DNA from: Pseudomonadota bacterium
GTDB taxonomy: Bacteria; Pseudomonadota; Gammaproteobacteria; Steroidobacterales; Steroidobacteraceae
Assembly: GCA_023433465.1 (NCBI GenBank)
Contig: JAEZCR010000134.1
Location: forward strand, 1 to 11,655
Direction of reading: 5' to 3'
Length of the DNA stretch: 11,655 bases
Shown here in pieces: positions 7,547 through 11,655 of the stretch (its first letter is position 1; each line of letters begins with the position of its first letter). The notes under the pieces were generated by a model, which saw nothing but the letters and a program-made list of their open reading frames with translations, had not been told where the DNA came from and did not search any database. The translations under genes and the position numbers were made by a program.

Positions 7547-9016
7547 ATGAGCGCGAATCCGACTTTGCTCTCTTTTCCCGTCATGACGACGGCGGTCGGC
7601 ACGTCCGTGGAAACGGCTCCCTTCACGGAGCTCGTCACGGCGAACCGCCGGCGTGATGCGTTGTACCTGCTGAGCGAGCGGCTCGCGCGCGCGAAGACGC
7701 TCGACGAGATACACGGCGCCGCGCTCGCGGCGATCGAGGCGGCACTCGATTGCGACCGTTCCTCGATCCTGCTGTTCGACGGGAACGGCATCATGCAGTT
7801 CGTCGCGTGGCACGGGATCTCGGCTAACTACCGTGCCGCGGTCGCCGGCCACTCGCCCTGGACGAAAGACGCGCGGGATCCCGCGCCGATCGCGGTCGCC
7901 GACATCGCCGCCGCCGACCTCGAACCGGCGCTCCGGGACACCATCCTCGGCGAGGACATCCACGCCGCGGCGTTCATCCCGCTGGTCAACGAAGGCGCGC
8001 TCATCGGCAAGTTCATGGCGTACTTCCGCGCGCCGCACGTGCTCACCGACGAGGATCTCGCCGTCGCCCTCACCATCGCGCGCCAGCTCGGATTCGCGAT
8101 CGGGCGCGCGCGGACCGACGCCGAGCTCGCGGCCGAGCTCGCCGCGACCCAGTCGCTGCAGGCGCTCAGCATCGAGATCGCGCACGAAGTGGATCTGGCT
8201 GGCCTGTACGAAAGGATCATCGACGCCGCGGTGCTCATCATGCGCTCCGATTTCGCGAGCATGCAGGAGTTCTATCCACTCGTGGGCCCGCTCGGCGAGC
8301 TCAAGCTCCTGACCTTCCGCGGGTTCAGCCCCGCCGCCGCCAGCCTGTGGGCCTGGGTGCGCGCCGACTCGGAGTGCACGTGCGGACGGGCCTACCGCGC
8401 GACGCGGCGCATCGTCGTTCCAGATGTCGAACGCGCCGATCCGCCCATTCGCACGAAGGATTTCGAGGGTTTTGTCGAGACGGGCATTCGCGCGGTGCAA
8501 TCCACTCCACTTTTCTCCCGAAGCGGCAAGCTGGTCGGGATGATCTCCACACACTGGAGGGAACGGCACGAGCCTTCCGAGCGCGACCTGCGCCTGTTCG
8601 ACATCCTCTGCCGGATCGCCGCCGACCTGATTGAACGGCGGGGCCGCGAAGAGGATCTGCGTCGGCGCGAGGAGCGCTCGCGCACCCTCACCCAACTACT
8701 CACGGACGTTCCCTGGCAGGCGCGCGCCGACGGCGCATTCGAGGAGCTTCAGCCGGCCTGGGAGAATTACACCGGGCAGACCTGGGATGTGCACGCGGGT
8801 TACGGCTGGCTGGACGCCATCCATCCACAGGATCGCGGCGACGTCCAGGTGTCGTGGGCCGCGGCGTGCTTCGAAGCCCGGCCCTACGAGCGCCGCGCGC
8901 GCATCTGGCACGCGCAGAGCAAGGACTATCGACCGTGCGTCATCCGCGCGACGCCCATTCGCAACGAGGATGGCTCGCTGCGCGAGTGGGTGGGCGCTTG
9001 CATGGAAGTGCACTGA
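7547..9016 (+). CDS. GAF-GAF-PAS sensor protein without an output domain
   Basis: A 489-residue soluble protein: GAF 1 (about 40-190, with CDRSSILLFDGNG and FIPLVNEGALIGKF), a helical linker, GAF 2 (about 204-365, with VDLAGLYERIIDAAVLIMRS and STPLFSRSGKLVGMISTHW), a charged coiled linker (365-382), then a PAS fold (about 383-489, with ENYTGQTWDV, LDAIHPQDR and a closing NEDGSLREWVGACMEVH). This order is common in front of HWE/HisKA2-type histidine kinases, but the protein ends exactly at the end of the PAS fold with no kinase, receiver, cyclase or DNA-binding domain. The ATG at 7547 is preceded only by a weak GGGG; a Met at residue 13 is an alternative start. It is divergent from the membrane hydrolase and 202 bases upstream of the ligase. 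The ligands of its GAF domains are unknown. Confidence 0.88.
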   Translation: MSANPTLLSFPVMTTAVGTSVETAPFTELVTANRRRDALYLLSERLARAKTLDEIHGAALAAIEAALDCDRSSILLFDGNGIMQFVAWHGISANYRAAVAGHSPWTKDARDPAPIAVADIAAADLEPALRDTILGEDIHAAAFIPLVNEGALIGKFMAYFRAPHVLTDEDLAVALTIARQLGFAIGRARTDAELAAELAATQSLQALSIEIAHEVDLAGLYERIIDAAVLIMRSDFASMQEFYPLVGPLGELKLLTFRGFSPAAASLWAWVRADSECTCGRAYRATRRIVVPDVERADPPIRTKDFEGFVETGIRAVQSTPLFSRSGKLVGMISTHWRERHEPSERDLRLFDILCRIAADLIERRGREEDLRRREERSRTLTQLLTDVPWQARADGAFEELQPAWENYTGQTWDVHAGYGWLDAIHPQDRGDVQVSWAAACFEARPYERRARIWHAQSKDYRPCVIRATPIRNEDGSLREWVGACMEVH

Positions 9017-9218
9017 TCCCGTGATGTCGCGTTCACGACGTCGGAACGGTTCCTACTCGTAGACCTACAGCAGCGCTGCCATGCGGGAGGCAGGCTGCGG
9101 CCATGCCACCGGCACCTCGAGGACTCACGTTCGTCAGCGACCAGTCGCGCGGAATCCCATATGTGCGTTTGCGCGAGCCCAAGAAAGCGTCGCCTCGCTT
9201 TGCGTACGTGGGTCCTTC

Positions 9219-10985
9219 ATGACCTTGCTGGCCGACCTGGTCGCGACTTCGCGGCAGGTGGCTGCGACTTCCGCGCGTTCCGTCAAGACGCGGCTTATCG
9301 CCGACTGCCTGCGCTCGTTGGATCCGGGGGAGTTCGAGATCGCCGTGTTGTACTTGTCCGGTGAGATCCGCCAGGGGCGGATCGGGATCGGCTCGTCGGC
9401 GTTGAGCAAGTGCGTGGCGGATGCGGCGGCCGAGCCGGAACTGCAGGTCGGTGAAGTAGACAGGCTGCTCACCGACCTGGAGGCGATGCGCGGCAGCGGA
9501 TCGAGCGCGCGGCGGTCGATGGCGCTGCGCGAGATCTTCGGTCGCGCCACCGCCGAGGAACAGCAGTTCCTGTTCCGGCTGATGGTCGGAGAGTTGCGGC
9601 AGGGCGCGCTCGCGGGCGTCATGATCGACGCGATCGCGGCAATCACGGGAGTGCCACTGCCCGAAATCAGGCGCGCGGCGATGTACGAAAGCAATCTTGG
9701 CGCGATCGCACGCGTCGGGCTCGAGACCGGCGCCACGGGACTGAGACGATTTCAGCTCCAAGTCATGTCGCCCGTCGCGCCGATGCTCGCGCAGGTCGCC
9801 GACGACGTCGACGAAGCACTGGACGCATTGCCCGGCGACGTTGCGTTCGAATGGAAGATGGACGGCGCGCGCATCCAGCTTCACAAGCAGGGCGACGTCG
9901 TGCGCATCTTCACGCGCAATCTCAACGACGTGACCCACGCGATTCCCGAGATCGCCGAGGCGGCTCGCGCCCTGCCCGCCAGCGAGCTCGTGCTCGATGG
10001 CGAAGCCATCGCCTTCACGCCGTCGGGCCGGCCGCACAGCTTTCAGACCACGATGCGGCGCTTTGGCCGCAAGCTCGACGTCGCGACGCTGCGGAAGGAA
10101 TTGCCGATGCGGGCTTACTACTTCGATTGCCTGCGGCGCGACGCCACGAGCCTCGTGGAGCGGTCCGCACGCGAACGCTTCGCAGCGCTCGCGGATGTCG
10201 TTCCCGAGACGCAGGTGATTCCACGCCTGGTCACCCGCACGGGCGAGGCCGCCGCCGGGTTTTACGACCAGGCGCTCGTCGCTGGGCACGAAGGGCTGAT
10301 GGCGAAGTCGCTCGATGCGCCCTACGAAGCGGGCAACCGTGGCGCGAGCTGGCTCAAGATCAAGCGCGCCCACACACTCGACCTGGTCGTGCTCGCGGCG
10401 GAGTGGGGTCACGGCCGCCGAAAGGGAAAGCTCTCCAACCTGCATCTCGGCGCCTACGACGCCCCAACGCAGCGGTTCGTAATGCTCGGCAAGACCTTCA
10501 AGGGCATGACGGACGCGATGCTCGAGTGGCAGACCCGCGAATTCCTGCAGCGCGAGACGCACCACGATGAGTGGACTGTGTACGTCCGGCCCGAAGTCGT
10601 CGTGGAAATCGCGTTCAGCAATCTGCAGGCGAGCCCGCGATATCCGGGTGGACTGGCGCTGCGGCTCGCGCGGGTCAAGCGTTACCGCACGGACAAGCCC
10701 GTCGAAGAAGCGGACACGATGGACTCCCCAGGATCTTCGCGATGCAGTCGGACGGCGCCGCGCCGGGCGACTCAATGCCTGCGGATGAACATTGACAGCA
10801 GCGCGCCGCCCACGAGCGCGGCCGTGGCCATCGCCGCCGGGTGCTTGCGGAACTGCGCGCGCCAGTCCGTGGCGGCCTTCACGCGCGTCTCCAGTTCGTG
10901 GAGATTCGATTGCAGCTCCGCGCGTGTATCGTGGATGTCGCGGGTTATCTGGTCAGATGTTTGGCCCATTCGACGTTTTCCTTGA
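9219..10985 (+). CDS. ATP-dependent DNA ligase, stand-alone; 3' end probably frameshifted
   Basis: Seals nicks in duplex DNA through a lysyl-AMP intermediate. An N-terminal DNA-binding domain (about 1-190) precedes the nucleotidyltransferase core. Visible motifs: I, WKMDGAR with Lys213; III, LVLDGEAIAF; IIIa, YYFDCLRRD; IV, EGLMAKS; V, WLKIKR. The OB-fold part ends with LRLARVKRYR (motif VI). The frame opens at 9081, but the ATG at 9219 begins the recognisable MTLLADLV start, with only a weak GTGGG upstream. After VEEADTMD (ending at 10724) family members normally stop within a few residues. Here the frame instead runs about 87 more Ser/Arg/Ala-rich residues, fully across an antisense gene. 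A neighbouring frame reads TPQDLRDAVGRRR and stops at 10788, so the true end is probably there (about 522 residues). No Ku or LigD partner is seen. Confidence 0.88.
   Translation: MTLLADLVATSRQVAATSARSVKTRLIADCLRSLDPGEFEIAVLYLSGEIRQGRIGIGSSALSKCVADAAAEPELQVGEVDRLLTDLEAMRGSGSSARRSMALREIFGRATAEEQQFLFRLMVGELRQGALAGVMIDAIAAITGVPLPEIRRAAMYESNLGAIARVGLETGATGLRRFQLQVMSPVAPMLAQVADDVDEALDALPGDVAFEWKMDGARIQLHKQGDVVRIFTRNLNDVTHAIPEIAEAARALPASELVLDGEAIAFTPSGRPHSFQTTMRRFGRKLDVATLRKELPMRAYYFDCLRRDATSLVERSARERFAALADVVPETQVIPRLVTRTGEAAAGFYDQALVAGHEGLMAKSLDAPYEAGNRGASWLKIKRAHTLDLVVLAAEWGHGRRKGKLSNLHLGAYDAPTQRFVMLGKTFKGMTDAMLEWQTREFLQRETHHDEWTVYVRPEVVVEIAFSNLQASPRYPGGLALRLARVKRYRTDKPVEEADTMDSPGSSRCSRTAPRRATQCLRMNIDSSAPPTSAAVAIAAGCLRNCARQSVAAFTRVSSSWRFDCSSARVSWMSRVIWSDVWPIRRFP
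10772..10969 (-). CDS. DUF3618-family small membrane protein
   Basis: A 65-residue protein with an acidic/polar amphipathic start (MGQTSDQITRDIHDTRAELQ), a heptad-like segment, then the short hydrophobic stretch MATAALVGGALLSMFI ending in RRH. Together these match the DUF3618 layout (helical N-terminus, one C-terminal membrane anchor). The frame is open to 11047, but the ATG at 10969 has AAGGA nine bases upstream and starts the recognisable domain. It overlaps the last 25 bases of the upstream holin-like gene, indicating coupled translation. Its 3' end is convergent with the ligase. DUF3618 genes often sit beside YqjD/YqjE-like genes, as here; their molecular job is not established. Confidence 0.82.
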   Translation of the reverse strand: MGQTSDQITRDIHDTRAELQSNLHELETRVKAATDWRAQFRKHPAAMATAALVGGALLSMFIRRH

Positions 10986-11325
10986 TGGTGGCGGAAGTCT
11001 TCGGCACGGCACGAACACTCTTGAACCTCCTGACGCCAGCGCCGCAACAGAACGCGGCGATCACGCTCACCACCGCACCCACGGTCAACGCCGCGGCCCA
11101 GGGCTCCATGACGAGGCTCAACGCGTAGACGGCCGCGAGCAGCAGGAAGATCGTGCCGAGCAACAGCAGGAAGGCGCCCACTCCGAGCATCACGCCGGCG
11201 GAACGGGCCTTGCCCAGCTCCTCGGTGGCTTCGGTTTTCGCCAGCCGGATCTCCGATCGAACGATGTTCTGCACATTGCCGACGATGTCGTGCAGGACGG
11301 CTGAAATGGAGCGTTCGGTACTCAT
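10945..11325 (-). CDS. Phage-holin-III/YqjE-like membrane protein
   Basis: A 126-residue protein. The N-terminal amphipathic helix (about 1-40, with DIVGNVQNIVRSEIRLAKTE) is followed by two membrane segments, about residues 45-70 (GVMLGVGAFLLLLGTIFLLL) and 77-98 (AALTVGAVVSVIAAFCCGAG), and a charged tail. This is the layout of the Phage_holin_3_6 (YqjE) family. Despite the name, chromosomal members are not phage holins and no phage genes are nearby. The ATG at 11325 has GGTGAG about three bases upstream and follows the previous stop by four bases. Its 3' end overlaps the DUF3618 start. The trio is evidently an operon. Its role is probably at the inner membrane; the exact function is unknown. 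Confidence 0.83.
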   Translation of the reverse strand: MSTERSISAVLHDIVGNVQNIVRSEIRLAKTEATEELGKARSAGVMLGVGAFLLLLGTIFLLLAAVYALSLVMEPWAAALTVGAVVSVIAAFCCGAGVRRFKSVRAVPKTSATIKENVEWAKHLTR

Positions 11326-11329
11326 GGGC

Positions 11330-11605
11330 TCACCGTCGTGACAACGCGCGAACCAGCAGGAACCCGACGGCCGCGGCCGTGAGCAGCGTAGCGCCGGGGT
11401 GCCGCTTCACGCCCTGCCCGACGTCCGAAAGCATTCCGCGCACGTCCTGTTCGCGCACGTAATCCGCGGCCGACTCCATCGCACCCGCGGTGCTGCGGGC
11501 TGCTCTAGCTACCTTGCCGGTTCCAGGCATGGCTTCCGTCTTCTCGCGCAGCGTCGACGCCGCCGACTCGAGCCCACTCGCGACCGCGCCCCGCTTTTCG
11601 TCCAC
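11330..11605 (-). CDS. ElaB/YqjD-like (DUF883-type) protein, 5' end cut by window edge
   Basis: At least 91 residues are visible. Polar helical sequence with VDEKRGAVASGLESAASTLR and AMESAADYVREQDVRGML leads to a C-terminal anchor, HPGATLLTAAAVGFLLVRAL, ending SRR. Such tail-anchored, ribosome- or membrane-associated proteins are typical of the ElaB/YqjD group. The GTG at 11605 is the last possible start, but the frame stays open beyond it to the right edge. Residues RAADS upstream continue the expected VDEKR context, so this Val is probably internal and the gene is truncated. The upstream frame then enters a 20-G run coding for a proline tract that is unlikely to be real. It is first in the three-gene operon. 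Confidence 0.75.
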   Translation of the reverse strand: MDEKRGAVASGLESAASTLREKTEAMPGTGKVARAARSTAGAMESAADYVREQDVRGMLSDVGQGVKRHPGATLLTAAAVGFLLVRALSRR

Positions 11606-11619
11606 GGAGTCCGCGGCGC

Positions 11620-11639
11620 GGGGGGGGGGGGGGGGGGGG
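11620..11639. repeat. 20-base poly-G run near the right end
   Basis: Twenty consecutive G residues (plus strand) are followed by CCCCGGCGGGG and the end of the window. Within the minus-strand gene this would encode six consecutive prolines. The placement at a sequence end suggests a sequencing or assembly artefact (two-colour chemistry produces such runs) rather than biology, though a real homopolymer cannot be excluded. Confidence 0.8.
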
Positions 11640-11655
11640 CCCCGGCGGGGTTGAA

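Noticed and set aside
7511..8695. Minus-strand open frame of 394 codons opposite the GAF-GAF-PAS gene
   Set aside because: It is antisense to a clear GAF-GAF-PAS protein, with a composition dominated by Arg, Asp, Glu and Gly and no motif.
9070..9079. Palindrome GCAGCGCTGC as a terminator after the GAF-GAF-PAS gene
   Set aside because: It has no loop and no following T-tract, and a ten-base palindrome is unremarkable at this GC content.
9033..10775. Minus-strand open frame of 580 codons opposite the ligase
   Set aside because: The opposite strand encodes all ligase motifs. This frame has no domain and an Arg/His-rich shadow composition.
10945..11325. Holin-like gene as a sign of prophage
   Set aside because: The family name is misleading. 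It is flanked by YqjD-like and DUF3618 genes, a chromosomal arrangement, and no phage structural or integrase genes are present.

Overview
The window comes from a GC-rich bacterial chromosome, most likely a member of the Pseudomonadota. The reasons are a periplasmic GH37 trehalase, a small-envelope-protein trio resembling ElaB/YqjD, YqjE and DUF3618 proteins, and multidomain PAS/GAF signalling proteins. Genus cannot be read from the sequence alone. I see no tRNA, rRNA, CRISPR array, insertion sequence or prophage. No stretch longer than about 300 bases lacks a gene. The first 168 bases and the 9017-9218 gap hold nothing I can name.

Layout. (1) 169-1155, plus strand: an exported alpha/beta hydrolase with a twin-arginine-like leader. 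(2) 1163-7363, minus strand: four genes transcribed right to left. These are an integral-membrane alpha/beta hydrolase of the Abhydrolase_9 type (7363-5648), a PAS-GAF hybrid histidine kinase with a C-terminal receiver (5551-3386), periplasmic trehalase treA (3282-1636), and a small exported coiled-coil/SmpA-OmlA-like protein (1624-1163). The last two form a tight pair, with the second gene's Shine-Dalgarno touching the trehalase stop. The gaps before the kinase (96 bases) and before treA (103 bases) could hold promoters. (3) 7364-7546: a divergent control region with two neighbouring inverted repeats. (4) 7547-9016, plus strand: a GAF-GAF-PAS sensor that stops where a kinase domain would normally begin. 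(5) 9219 onward, plus strand: a stand-alone ATP-dependent DNA ligase whose 3' end looks frameshifted. (6) 10772 to the right edge, minus strand: three overlapping or nearly abutting small membrane-protein genes, the first cut by the window edge.

How the parts may work together (inference). The trehalase feeds on periplasmic trehalose, and its partner is also exported. The hybrid kinase and the divergent GAF-GAF-PAS protein are both soluble sensors without a dedicated DNA-binding regulator nearby, so their outputs must lie elsewhere or in protein-protein contacts. The right-hand trio belongs to families linked to the membrane and to stress or stationary phase.

I found no clear undescribed defence or biosynthetic system. 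The best second looks are the ligase 3' frameshift, the output-less GAF-GAF-PAS protein, the paired inverted repeats upstream of it, and the coupled trehalase/SmpA-like pair. The last 36 bases contain a 20-G run that may be a sequencing artefact.
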